A DNA stretch of 64,000 nucleotides from Chryseobacterium sp. (GTDB taxonomy: Bacteria; Bacteroidota; Bacteroidia; Flavobacteriales; Weeksellaceae). The stretch is taken from assembly GCA_027492795.1 (NCBI GenBank), contig JAPUEB010000007.1, positions 54,086 to 118,085 of the forward strand. Direction: 5' to 3'. The notes under the pieces were generated by a model that did no database searches, was not told the origin of the DNA, and saw only the letters and a list, made by a program, of their open reading frames with translations. The translations under genes were made by a program, and so were the position numbers. Shown here piece by piece: positions 25,155 to 33,298 of the stretch (position 1 is its first letter; the number at the start of each line of letters is the position of its first letter).

Positions 25155-26564
25155 ATGAAAATAAACATCGCAAACAACCTATTAGAAGAGGTAAATCAGG
25201 ATTTGATTTTTTACACCGAAGAAACTTGGAAAAAATCTAAAAAAAGAAGCGACAATTTCGACCGCTTTTTTTCTGGCAAGAAAAACGAAGTTTTTGCCCA
25301 TTTTGATGGAAGTATAACGCAGTTTCATATAGGTTTAGGCGAAAATCCTTCAACTTCGGAAATTCAGGCGATAGCAAGCAAATTCGCATTTGATAATAGA
25401 AAAAAAATTGCGGCAACCTATACCTATTTATTTGCTGAAAACTTAGAAACGGAACAAGTAGAAAGCATTGTTACAGGCTTATTTTTAGGCACTTACGAAT
25501 ATCCATTTAAGGAAGAACACGTTTTTTATCACAAAGATTTTGAACTGATTTTAAATGATGTAGAAAACTATAAAGAAATCGCTGAAAAAACCAAAGCCCT
25601 CTGCGAAGGTCAGTTTGCGTGCATGGAATGGCTGAACAAGCCTCAAAACTTCAAAAAAGTTCCGCAAATTTCTGATTATTTAAAGGAAATTTCTGAAAAA
25701 TATGGTTTCAAACTCACCGTTTTCGACCGTAAGAAATCTGAAGAATTAGGATTGGGCGCATTCTTGGCGGTCAATCAGGGAAGTTCGCAGGAAGCCGCTT
25801 TTACAATTTTGGAATATAATTGCGGTAAAAAATCTGCAAAAACCGTTGGTTTGGTAGGTAAATGCGTACTTTTCGACACCGGCGGAATTTCCATAAAACC
25901 ATCCGACAATATGCATTACATGAAATCGGATATGGGCGGCGCAACTGCCGTTATTGGTACACTAATTTCCGCCGCAGAATTGAAACTTCCCGTAAATATT
26001 GTGGCGATTTTGCCGATTACCGACAACGCCGTTTCAAATAATTCCTACATTCCTAGCGATGTGATTACTGCGTACAACGGAAAAACCATCGAAATCCTAA
26101 ACACCGATGCAGAAGGCAGAATGACGCTTGCAGACGGACTTTCCTATCTTTCAAAAAACTTTAAAACCGATGCGTTGATTGATTTGGCAACGCTTACCGG
26201 AAGTTCGGTGCGGATGTTTGGAAATACTTGCGGCGCACTTTTTTCCAATAATTCAGATTTGAAAAATGCTTTGGAAAAATCGGGCGAAAAAACCAATCAA
26301 AGACTTTGGAACATGCCACTTTGGGATATTTGGAAAGACGATTTCACTTCCGATGTTGCCGATTTTAAAAATATCTCAATGAAACCCGTTGGTGATTGCA
26401 TTGTTGCAGCCAAATTTTTGGAACAGTTTATCGAAGGTCACAGCAATTGGGCGCACCTTGATATTGCCGGTGTTGCCTTCGGAAATGTGGTTTATGCTAA
26501 AGAAAAAGCCGCAACTGGTTACGGCGTTCAACTTTTGGTGGATTTTCTTGAAAATTTTTCCTAA
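25155..26564 (+). CDS. M17 leucyl aminopeptidase family protein
   Basis: Cytoplasmic di-metal aminopeptidase of 469 residues. The catalytic C-terminal domain has VGLVGKCVLFDTGGISIKPS with the metal-binding Lys and Asp, MKSDMGGA, and the family signature NTDAEGRM near residues 316-323. The N-terminal half is the usual less-conserved alpha/beta domain. It opens the run of plus-strand genes for ATP-grasp, esterase and GCS2 enzymes, so a role in cleaving a dedicated small peptide is plausible. It may equally be a general peptidase. A TCAAAC array precedes the start. Confidence 0.92.
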   Translation: MKINIANNLLEEVNQDLIFYTEETWKKSKKRSDNFDRFFSGKKNEVFAHFDGSITQFHIGLGENPSTSEIQAIASKFAFDNRKKIAATYTYLFAENLETEQVESIVTGLFLGTYEYPFKEEHVFYHKDFELILNDVENYKEIAEKTKALCEGQFACMEWLNKPQNFKKVPQISDYLKEISEKYGFKLTVFDRKKSEELGLGAFLAVNQGSSQEAAFTILEYNCGKKSAKTVGLVGKCVLFDTGGISIKPSDNMHYMKSDMGGATAVIGTLISAAELKLPVNIVAILPITDNAVSNNSYIPSDVITAYNGKTIEILNTDAEGRMTLADGLSYLSKNFKTDALIDLATLTGSSVRMFGNTCGALFSNNSDLKNALEKSGEKTNQRLWNMPLWDIWKDDFTSDVADFKNISMKPVGDCIVAAKFLEQFIEGHSNWAHLDIAGVAFGNVVYAKEKAATGYGVQLLVDFLENFS

Positions 26565-26706
26565 AAAATTCGTTTATATAAAATTTTCTCTGTATAATTG
26601 ATAGTGAATTTTCAAATATTAACCATTTGTTAAAAATCGGTATTGATTGTTTAATAAAAATTAATATTCTTTTTTGAAAATTCAACAATTTTTGAAAAAC
26701 GTTTAT

Positions 26707-27915
26707 ATGGAGGAAAAAACTATTGTCTGCATATCTTGCTATTATAAAGGATATGATTTTTTGGACGAAATGAAGCAGCTCGGAAACAAAGTCATCCTTA
26801 TAACATCTGAAAATTTAAAGGACAAAAACTGGCCGTGGCACGCAATCGACGAGGTTTTTTATATGGGTGAAATTGCTCCATCCGTTTGGAATCTCGAGCA
26901 TTTGGTTCAGGGATTTTCGCACCTAATGAAAACCCGAAAAGTAGATGCCGTAATTGCTTTGGACGATTATGATGTAGAAAAAGCCGCACTCATCCGCGAA
27001 ACCTTCCGAATTCCGGGAATGGGACAAACAACGCACCGATATTTCCGAGATAAACTGGCGATGCGGCAAATGGCGAAAGATTCCGGCATTAATGTTCCAG
27101 AATTTACCGCTATTTTCAATGATGAGGTGGTGAAAGATTTCACAGAAAAAGTTCCGGGACCATGGGTTTTGAAACCTCGTTCCGAAGCTTCTGCAAGCGG
27201 AATTAAAAAAATAAAAACTTCCGAAGAACTTTGGGAAGCCATTGAAAACCTAAAGGAAGAACGCCATCTTTTCTTGTTGGAAAGCTTTAAACCGGGCGAT
27301 GTTTTTCACGTGGATTGCCTTGTTTACCATAAAGAAATCGTTTTCACCTGTTCCTCGAAATATTTGGCGCCACCAATGACGGTTTCTCACGACGGCGGCG
27401 TTTTTCGCACAAAAACTTTGAACAGATATTCGCAGGAATATAAGGATTTGGACGAAATCAACAGTGAGGTTATCACCCATTTTGGTTTGGTAAACGGCGC
27501 AACTCATAGCGAATACATCAAAGGAACCGACGGAAAATATTATTTTTTGGAAACCGCTTCCCGAGTTGGCGGAGCGCACATTCCCGACCTTGTGGAAGCC
27601 GCAACAGGCATCAATATTTGGCGTGAATGGGCCCGCTTGGAAACCGCGCTTTTAAGAAATCAAAACTACGAAGTTGCAAAACCAACCGGCTTTTTTGCAG
27701 GATTAATCATTGCTTTGGCAAAAGAACAAAAACCAGACACCTCCCTTTTTCAGTGCGAGGAAGTGGTGAGATTTCTGCCTTTGGATTACCACATCGGAAT
27801 TGTTTACAAATCCGACGACGAAAATAAAATTCAAAACTGCCTCGACAAAGCGGGTCAAAAAATCACCGAAGATATTTTGCAAATCATCCCACCGAAAGCC
27901 AAACCGACGTCTTAG
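26707..27915 (+). CDS. ATP-grasp carboxylate-amine ligase (first of two)
   Basis: A 402-residue ATP-grasp protein that should activate a carboxylate as acyl phosphate and join it to an amine or thiol. An N-terminal Rossmann-like pre-ATP-grasp region (IVCISCYYKGYDFLDEMKQLG) is followed by ATP-grasp motifs at GPWVLKPRSEASASGIKKI, a strand with LLESFKPGDVFHVD, and the metal-binding segment YFLETASRVGGAHIPDLVEAATG near residue 285, where Ser replaces the usual Asn. I start it at ATG 26707, as the in-frame TTG at 26674 lies in AT-rich spacer. The substrate is unknown. Confidence 0.85.
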   Translation: MEEKTIVCISCYYKGYDFLDEMKQLGNKVILITSENLKDKNWPWHAIDEVFYMGEIAPSVWNLEHLVQGFSHLMKTRKVDAVIALDDYDVEKAALIRETFRIPGMGQTTHRYFRDKLAMRQMAKDSGINVPEFTAIFNDEVVKDFTEKVPGPWVLKPRSEASASGIKKIKTSEELWEAIENLKEERHLFLLESFKPGDVFHVDCLVYHKEIVFTCSSKYLAPPMTVSHDGGVFRTKTLNRYSQEYKDLDEINSEVITHFGLVNGATHSEYIKGTDGKYYFLETASRVGGAHIPDLVEAATGINIWREWARLETALLRNQNYEVAKPTGFFAGLIIALAKEQKPDTSLFQCEEVVRFLPLDYHIGIVYKSDDENKIQNCLDKAGQKITEDILQIIPPKAKPTS

Positions 27916-27964
27916 GAATAAATGATAAGTGATAATTGATGAGTGATATAAACGTAGAACGTTA

Positions 27965-28027
27965 TCAAACGATTTCAAACCAAATCAAACAACTTCAAAC
28001 AAATTTTAACCTCAAACAATTTCAAAC
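27965..28027 (+). repeat. 10-bp-period TCAAAC array before the second esterase
   Basis: TCAAAC at 27965, 27975, 27985 and 27995, then 28012 and 28022 after a 17-base step. It fills the spacer between the ATP-grasp stop and the esterase ATG. Confidence 0.85.
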
Positions 28028-28037
28028 AAAAAATAGA

Positions 28038-28751
28038 ATGCCTCGAATTGAACACACCGATTTTTATTCTCACATTTTAGGGATGAGCCTCAATTTGGAA
28101 GTTACAGGACATTTCGGTTATCCGATTATTATGTTTCCAACTTCACGCGGTTCCTACACCCAAAACCACGATTTCAAACTGAACGAAAGCATCAATTGGT
28201 TTATCGACCAAGGAAAAGTAAAACTCTACAACATCCAAACCATCGACGGATTGAGCCTTTACGATAAAGGAATTCATCCTGCAGACCGAATTCGCAACTT
28301 TGAATTGTGGGTGCAGTTTATGCGTCACGAGTTTATTCCTTATATTCAAAAAGTTCATCAAACCCATCGTGTTGCTGTTGCAGGAGCGAGTTTTGGAGGT
28401 TATCACGCTTCCAATTTAGCGTTTAGATTTCCAGATTTGGTTTCCCATCTTTTTTGTCTTTCGGGCGCATTCACCATTCGAGATTTTATGGATGGTTATT
28501 CTGATGATTTGGCTTATTTCAACTGTCCGCGAGAATTTGTTTTAAATGACGAAGCTTGGAAATACAAACACATGCACATTGTTCTTAGCACTTCCGACCA
28601 AGATATTTGCTTGGAACAAACCCGAGAAATGGCAGGAATTTTAGGCTCGAAAGGAATCAATCATTGGTACGATGAAAGAAAATGGATTTCCCACGATTGG
28701 CCGCTATGGAGAATGGTTTTCCCGATGTTTGTGGGGAGGTTTTTCGGGTAA
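28038..28751 (+). CDS. esterase-D type alpha/beta hydrolase
   Basis: A 237-residue single-domain hydrolase starting MPRIEHTDFYSHILG. The strand FPTSRGSYTQNHD and the nucleophile elbow GASFGG are clear, and the catalytic His is probably in WISHDWPLW near the C-terminus. It lacks the N-terminal carbohydrate module of the esterase at 23575. The start at 28038 excludes 34 upstream codons that are only TCAAAC array. Lying between two ATP-grasp genes, it may hydrolyse an ester, thioester or lactone intermediate of their product, but this is inference. Confidence 0.88.
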   Translation: MPRIEHTDFYSHILGMSLNLEVTGHFGYPIIMFPTSRGSYTQNHDFKLNESINWFIDQGKVKLYNIQTIDGLSLYDKGIHPADRIRNFELWVQFMRHEFIPYIQKVHQTHRVAVAGASFGGYHASNLAFRFPDLVSHLFCLSGAFTIRDFMDGYSDDLAYFNCPREFVLNDEAWKYKHMHIVLSTSDQDICLEQTREMAGILGSKGINHWYDERKWISHDWPLWRMVFPMFVGRFFG

Positions 28752-28756
28752 AGACG

Positions 28757-28784
28757 GAAGTCCGAAGTCCGAAGTCCGAAGTCG
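28757..28784. repeat. GAAGTCC heptamer, four tandem units
   Basis: GAAGTCC three times and GAAGTCG once at 28757-28784, starting just after the esterase stop codon. The same heptamer is found at the end of the gene at 24729, after metG and near 8000. Confidence 0.9.
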
Positions 28785-28800
28785 GAAGAAAAAAACAAAG

Positions 28801-28866
28801 TCAAACGATATCAAACTATTTCAAACAAAGTCAAACAATTTCAAACAAAGTCAAACAATATCAAAC
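28801..28866 (+). repeat. seven-unit 10-bp-period TCAAAC array before the second ATP-grasp gene
   Basis: TCAAAC at 28801, 28811, 28821, 28831, 28841, 28851 and 28861 with no drift in the period. The four variable bases differ between units. The array ends 8 bases before the ATG at 28874. Confidence 0.92.
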
Positions 28867-28873
28867 AAATACT

Positions 28874-29824
28874 ATGAAGAAAGTAGGAATTTTATTCGGT
28901 ATGGAAGATACTTTTCCATGGGCCGTAATCGAGAAAATTAATGAATTGGGGAAAGGCGAAGTAGTCGCAGAACCCGTTCAAATCGACAAATTGGAGCAAG
29001 GCGCAGATTATGGTTACGCCGTAATTATCGACCGAATTTCGCAGGACGTTCCCTTTTACAGAGCTTATCTGAAAAATGCGGCAGTAAGCGGAACTTATGT
29101 TATCAACAATCCTTTTTGGTGGAGCGCGGATGAAAAGTTTTTCAACAATGCATTGATGTCGAAACTGGGAATTCCTTTGCCAAAAACGGTTTTGCTTCCA
29201 TCGCACGAAAGACCGACAAACACTTCGGAAACTTCTTTCAGAAACCTGAAATTTCCGCACGATTGGGATTATATTTTCAATTATATCGGTTTTCCGGCGT
29301 ATATGAAACCTCACGACGGTGGCGGCTGGAGAAATGTTTACCGCGTGGAAAATCCGGAAGATTTATGGAACAAATTGGGCGAAACCGAGCAATTGGTAAT
29401 GATGGTTCAGGAAGAAATTGTTTTTGAAGATTATTACCGAGTGTATTGTTTGGGCAAAAAATACGTCCACATTATGCCTTATGAACCGAGAAATCCGCAT
29501 CATTTACGATATGCTACCGAACATAAAACGCAAGGTGCAGAACGCGAAAAATTGCTAAAAACCATTCACGATTATACCATAAAAATGAATGAAGCATTAG
29601 GGTACGATTTCAACACGGTAGAATTTGCCGTGAGAGACGGAATTCCTTACGCCATCGACTTCTGTAATCCGGCTCCGGATGCGGATAGAAATTCTGTTGG
29701 TGAAGAAAATTTCCAATGGATTATAGAACACGCCGCAAAACTCGCCATCGAAAAAGCCAAAGAATACGTTCCGGGCAAAACCAACATTTCTTGGGGAACT
29801 TTTGTAACGGAAGGACTAAAATAA
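28874..29824 (+). CDS. ATP-grasp ligase (second of two)
   Basis: A 316-residue ATP-grasp protein only distantly similar to the one at 26707. It starts MKKVGILFGMEDTFPW with a pre-ATP-grasp domain. Motifs include AYMKPHDGGGWRNVYRV (ATP-binding lysine and flexible loop), LVMMVQEEIVFEDYYRVYCLG, and FNTVEFAVRDGIPYAIDFCNPAPDAD with the metal ligands Glu, Asp and Asn. A longer in-frame reading from 28682 is only repeat and overlaps the esterase, so I reject it. It probably forms an amide or peptide bond in the same pathway as its neighbours. Confidence 0.85.
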   Translation: MKKVGILFGMEDTFPWAVIEKINELGKGEVVAEPVQIDKLEQGADYGYAVIIDRISQDVPFYRAYLKNAAVSGTYVINNPFWWSADEKFFNNALMSKLGIPLPKTVLLPSHERPTNTSETSFRNLKFPHDWDYIFNYIGFPAYMKPHDGGGWRNVYRVENPEDLWNKLGETEQLVMMVQEEIVFEDYYRVYCLGKKYVHIMPYEPRNPHHLRYATEHKTQGAEREKLLKTIHDYTIKMNEALGYDFNTVEFAVRDGIPYAIDFCNPAPDADRNSVGEENFQWIIEHAAKLAIEKAKEYVPGKTNISWGTFVTEGLK

Positions 29825-29836
29825 AATTTGCTAAAA

Positions 29837-29970
29837 GTTTGATTTTGTTTGAAATTGTTTGATAAAGTTCGATTTGGCATAAAAAATTGATTTTTTTCTT
29901 TGAATTTGTCAATTTATACTGAACTAAAAGCGACTTCAAACAATTTCAAACTTATCAAACAACTTCAAAC
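29837..29970. repeat. inverted pair of 10-bp-period GTTTGA and TCAAAC arrays
   Basis: GTTTGA at 29837, 29847 and 29857 with GTTCGA at 29867. Facing them, TCAAAC at 29936, 29946, 29955 and 29965. GTTTGAAATTGTTTGA (29847-29862) is the exact reverse complement of 29936-29951, so the spacer before the GCS2 gene can form a 16-bp stem. Confidence 0.85.
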
Positions 29971-29987
29971 CTAAAACTAAAAACACG

Positions 29988-31103
29988 ATGCATAGATTTA
30001 CTCTTGGTGTAGAAGAAGAATATCAAATTATAGATGCGGAATCCCGAGATTTGGTATCGCACGTTTCGAAAATCATTGAAGGTGGAAAAGCCACGCTGCA
30101 AGAGCATTTGAAACACGAAATGCACGAATCCGTTATCGAAATGGAAACGGGAATTTGCAACAATATTCAGGAAGTTCAGGCGGAACTGACGGATTTGCGC
30201 AAAAAACTCGTTACAGTAGCCCACGAAAACAATTGCCGAGTTTCCGGCGGTGGAACGCATCCTTTTTCGCGTTGGCAAGACAACACCATCACGAAAGCCG
30301 ACCGTTACGACAAAATTGTGGAAGATTTGGGCGATGTTGCTCGTTCTAACCTTATTTTTGGGCTTCATGTGCACGTTGGAATTCCGGATAGAGAGGAAGG
30401 AATCCGCATTCAGAACTCGATGCGCTACTTTTTGCCGCACATTTATGCACTTTCTACCAATTCACCGTTTTGGTTGGGTAGAAAAACCGGCTTCAAGTCT
30501 TATCGACAAGAAGTTTTTGTAAAATTTCCAAGAACCGGAATCCCAAGTTATTTTGCAAGCGCAGCAGAATTTGACGCTTACATTAATTTGATGATAAAAA
30601 CCGGAACCATAGATAATGCCAAGAAAATTTGGTGGGATTTGAGGGTGCATCCATTCTACCCTACCATCGAATTTAGAATTTGCGATATGCCGCTTCGTGT
30701 GGAGGAAACCGTTTGTTTGGCGGCAATTATGCAGGCTGTAACGGCGAAAATCTACAAACTTCATCAGCAAAATTTAAGTTTTAGACCTTACAGAAGACTT
30801 TTAATTAATGAAAATAAATGGCGCGCTTCCAAAGACGGAATTCACGGAAGTTTAATCGATTTTGGAAAAGAAGAAAGCGTTCCTTACGAAAATTTATTGA
30901 AGGAACTACTTGCTTTTATTGATGATGTGGTGGATGAATTAGGCAGCAGAAAAGAGGTAGAATATGCTTGGGAAATGATACGCCGAGGAACAGGAGCAGA
31001 CCGACAGTTGAAAGTTTTTGAGGAAACCGGCGACCTAAAAAGCGTTGTAGATTACATGATTGCGGAAACGGAATACGGAATTACGCATCATATTGATAAT
31101 TGA
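29988..31103 (+). CDS. GCS2-family carboxylate-amine ligase (YbdK type)
   Basis: A 371-residue member of the glutamate-cysteine ligase 2 superfamily, which has a glutamine-synthetase-like fold and makes gamma-glutamyl or similar amide bonds using ATP. Conserved blocks are GVEEEYQIID at the start, EMHESVIEMETGICN, SGGGTHPFSRW, IFGLHVHVGIPD and TIEFRICDMP, the last two carrying metal and substrate ligands. Length and motifs fit YbdK rather than plant-type GCS. It is the third ATP-dependent amide ligase in this run of genes, from a fold unrelated to ATP-grasp. Confidence 0.92.
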   Translation: MHRFTLGVEEEYQIIDAESRDLVSHVSKIIEGGKATLQEHLKHEMHESVIEMETGICNNIQEVQAELTDLRKKLVTVAHENNCRVSGGGTHPFSRWQDNTITKADRYDKIVEDLGDVARSNLIFGLHVHVGIPDREEGIRIQNSMRYFLPHIYALSTNSPFWLGRKTGFKSYRQEVFVKFPRTGIPSYFASAAEFDAYINLMIKTGTIDNAKKIWWDLRVHPFYPTIEFRICDMPLRVEETVCLAAIMQAVTAKIYKLHQQNLSFRPYRRLLINENKWRASKDGIHGSLIDFGKEESVPYENLLKELLAFIDDVVDELGSRKEVEYAWEMIRRGTGADRQLKVFEETGDLKSVVDYMIAETEYGITHHIDN

Positions 31104-31147
31104 TGTCATAAAAATTTAAAAAGGTTTCAATACATGACAGTTTTTAA

Positions 31148-31288
31148 AACCACAAAAGTCACAAAAGCTTAAAAGTTTACAAATCAATTTATTAAAGTGA
31201 AAATAAGATTTATATGAAGACTTATTTTCACTGTAACGATAATTAATTATATCTTTGATAATCAATTGCTTTTGTGACTTTTGTGGTT
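31148..31288. repeat. two-armed CCACAAAAGTCACAAAAG element
   Basis: The left arm CCACAAAAGTCACAAAAGC and the right arm GCTTTTGTGACTTTTGTGG are exact reverse complements at the two ends of 141 bases. A nested hairpin lies inside: AGTGAAAATAAG (31196-31207) pairs exactly with 31221-31232. GATAATCAAT just before the right arm is shared with the copy at 59582. Confidence 0.88.
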
Positions 31289-31364
31289 AAAATTTATTTT
31301 TTTTTCATGTATTAAGGTCATAAATTAACTTCATATTAAAACAGCCCACATAAAAAGGATGTTC

Positions 31365-31440
31365 GTCATTCCGAAGGAATCTAAATAATATTGAGAGATA
31401 CTTTGGCTATGCCGAATCTAAAGATTTCAGCATGACAAAC
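31365..31440. repeat. GTCATTCCGAAGGAAT dispersed repeat
   Basis: GTCATTCCGAAGGAATCT at the left, an internal GCCGAATCTAAAGATTTCAG, and CATGACAAAC at the right end. Same family as 24787 and 60503. Confidence 0.75.
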
Positions 31441-31658
31441 TTTGTTCATATTTTTATATTTGATTGATAATGAGAATTAAAATTTTCTAATAATATGTAA
31501 TTAACTAATGACCTCAATAAAAAGTTATAAAATATAATTAAGAAACGAGGTAATCTCAAGAAGGTATTAAGTATTAATAGATGTTCACAAAAACCCTTGC
31601 AAAACGTTAAGTTGACGAAAAGTCGTAATATTTAAGTAACCTTACATTCAAATTTTTG

Positions 31659-31666
31659 TAATTTTG
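31659..31666 (+). promoter_or_regulatory. -7 promoter box for the amidotransferase gene
   Basis: TAATTTTG matches TAnnTTTG, 24 bases before the ATG. It suggests that the amidotransferase is transcribed separately from the GCS2 gene. Confidence 0.5.
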
Positions 31667-31690
31667 CAAACGTAAAATGAATCATTTTTA

Positions 31691-32521
31691 ATGAAAAGCA
31701 TCAAAATTGCCCTTTTGGATATGAACAACAACCATATCAATCAGGGAATGCGCAATATAACCGAGATTTCACAAGCCTTCAAAGAAAACGCCGAAGAAAC
31801 GGTGGAAATTGAGGTTTTCGATGTGAGATACAAAAACGAAATTCCAAAAGTTTCGGAATTTGACATTTTTATTTCATCTGGAGGTCCCGGAAATCCACAT
31901 CGCGAAGGTTATGAATGGGAACAGAAATTTGCGGATTTTTTGAACGAAATTTGGAAGCACAACCAAGAAAACGATGTTAAAAAGTTTCTATTCCTAATTT
32001 GCCACTCGTTCCAGTTGGCGAGTATTCACTGGAGATTGGGAAATATTTGCAAAAGAAAATCCTACTCTTTCGGTGTAATGCCGATTCATAAAACGGAGCA
32101 AGGTGAAGATGATTTTTTATTGAAAAACCTTCCCGAACCTTTCTACGCGGTAGATTCCAGAGCTTATCAATTCATTGAACCCAATCAAAAAAATCTTAAT
32201 GAAATGGGGATGAAAATCGTGGCTTTGGAGAAAGTTCGTCCACACATTCACCTTGAAAGAGCGGTGATGGCGATTCGTTTTTCTGATGAAATTTTCGGAA
32301 CACAGTTCCATCCGGAAGCCGATCCACAAGGGATGCTGAAAAATTTGGAAGATGAAAAAAACCGCGAAGCAATGATTGAAAACTACGGAATGGAAAAATA
32401 TTTGGAAACCATCGACAGAATGGACGATCCCGATAAAATCCTCCTTACACAGGCACAAATTTTACCAAGATTCTTGAAACACGCCGCAAAAGAAGTGATG
32501 AAAGAATTTGCACTTGCTTGA
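31691..32521 (+). CDS. class I glutamine amidotransferase-like protein
   Basis: A 276-residue cytoplasmic protein with the class I GATase triad: Cys104 in LICHSFQL, His207 and Glu209 in GTQFHPEAD, and the oxyanion-loop SSGGPG near residue 63. Such domains release ammonia from glutamine or cleave gamma-glutamyl bonds. The C-terminal extension after the triad (about 65 residues) is helical. There is no synthetase domain in the protein, so it would act with a partner, and the preceding GCS2 or ATP-grasp ligases are the obvious candidates. The 587-base gap leaves room for doubt about co-regulation. Confidence 0.88.
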   Translation: MKSIKIALLDMNNNHINQGMRNITEISQAFKENAEETVEIEVFDVRYKNEIPKVSEFDIFISSGGPGNPHREGYEWEQKFADFLNEIWKHNQENDVKKFLFLICHSFQLASIHWRLGNICKRKSYSFGVMPIHKTEQGEDDFLLKNLPEPFYAVDSRAYQFIEPNQKNLNEMGMKIVALEKVRPHIHLERAVMAIRFSDEIFGTQFHPEADPQGMLKNLEDEKNREAMIENYGMEKYLETIDRMDDPDKILLTQAQILPRFLKHAAKEVMKEFALA

Positions 32522-32564
32522 AGGACAAAAAACAGATAAAATTTTCGGTTTAAAATTTAACCAT

Positions 32565-32595
32565 AAATGCACGAATAATTTTTATTTGTGCATTT
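32565..32595 (+). terminator. hairpin of the AATGCACGAAT family after the amidotransferase gene
   Basis: AAATGCACGAATAA (32565-32578) pairs with TTATTTGTGCATTT (32582-32595), one wobble, 3-base loop. It sits 44 bases after the stop codon. Confidence 0.65.
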
Positions 32596-32649
32596 TGCAT
32601 TTCAACTTGAGACTTTATTAGTTATTTTTGAACTCTAATTAACATACAT

Positions 32650-33126
32650 ATGTCTTTCCAAATACGTGAAGCTCAACCCGAAGATTCACAAACCATTTTC
32701 AATCTCATCCATCAACTCGCCGTTTACGAAAAACTGGAAAACGATGTCGTAACCAATGCAGAGGAACTTCAGGAACAGATTTTTGAAAAAAAATTTGCAG
32801 AAGTTTTAATTGCCGAAGAAGATGAAAAACCCGTTGGTTTCGCCTTGTATTTCTTTAATTTTTCTACATTTTTAGGAAAACCCGGACTTTATTTGGAAGA
32901 TTTATTTGTAGAACCCGATTGTCGCGGAAAAGGTTACGGCAAAAAATTACTCATAGAACTCGCCAAAATCGCAAAAGAAAAAAATTGTGGACGAATGGAA
33001 TGGGCAGTTTTGGATTGGAATACGCCTTCCATAGAATTTTACAAATCTTTGGACGCAAAACCAATGGATGAATGGACGGTTTTTAGACTCAACAAAAACA
33101 AAATTAAAAATTTGGCAAATTCCTAA
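32650..33126 (+). CDS. GNAT acetyltransferase, SSAT (diamine/thialysine) type
   Basis: A 158-residue GNAT enzyme. The acetyl-CoA pyrophosphate loop is RGKGYGKKLL, preceded by LYLEDLFVEPDCRG. The C-terminal VLDWNTPSIEFYKSL is typical of the spermidine/spermine and thialysine N-acetyltransferase branch. It should acetylate a diamine or thialysine-like amine. It follows the amidotransferase by 128 bases in the same direction, so it may belong to the ligase cluster or be an independent polyamine gene. Confidence 0.88.
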   Translation: MSFQIREAQPEDSQTIFNLIHQLAVYEKLENDVVTNAEELQEQIFEKKFAEVLIAEEDEKPVGFALYFFNFSTFLGKPGLYLEDLFVEPDCRGKGYGKKLLIELAKIAKEKNCGRMEWAVLDWNTPSIEFYKSLDAKPMDEWTVFRLNKNKIKNLANS

Positions 33127-33130
33127 ATTT

Positions 33131-33244
33131 TGCCACAAATGCACGAATATGCTTTAATTATTCAAAACAACAAATAGCTTTACCATTTTTTCAATTTTCT
33201 ATAATTGCAATTTTTCAAAAATAATGATTCGTGCATTCGTGGCA
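33131..33244. repeat. two-armed TGCCAC...AATGCACGAAT element
   Basis: TGCCACAAATGCACGAAT (33131-33148) and ATTCGTGCATTCGTGGCA (33227-33244) are reverse complements apart from one position. The layout, with outer CCAC/GTGG ends and an AT-rich middle, resembles the CCACAAAAG family. Confidence 0.8.
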
Positions 33245-33298
33245 AATAATTCACATAAATTTTGTGGTTTAAAAAACATAAAAAACTAAATTTGTGGA

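Larger units (their letters stand above)
31104..31690. other. long intergenic region with two repeat elements
   Basis: The 587-base gap has no ORF of note. It contains a CCACAAAAG inverted repeat at 31148-31288, a GTCATTCCGAAGGAAT element at 31365-31440, and AT-rich sequence leading to the -7 box of the amidotransferase gene. No tRNA or riboswitch fold was recognised. Confidence 0.65.

Noticed and set aside
28801..28866. TCAAAC array as a CRISPR or coding repeat (in-frame QTISN-like peptide)
   Set aside because: The unit is only 10 bp. The reading frame through it merely extends the ATP-grasp ORF upstream into the esterase gene and lacks any domain.
31104..31690. Possible tRNA or riboswitch in the long gap
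   Set aside because: No cloverleaf, no conserved T-arm word and no known aptamer motif were seen. The structure is explained by two dispersed repeats.
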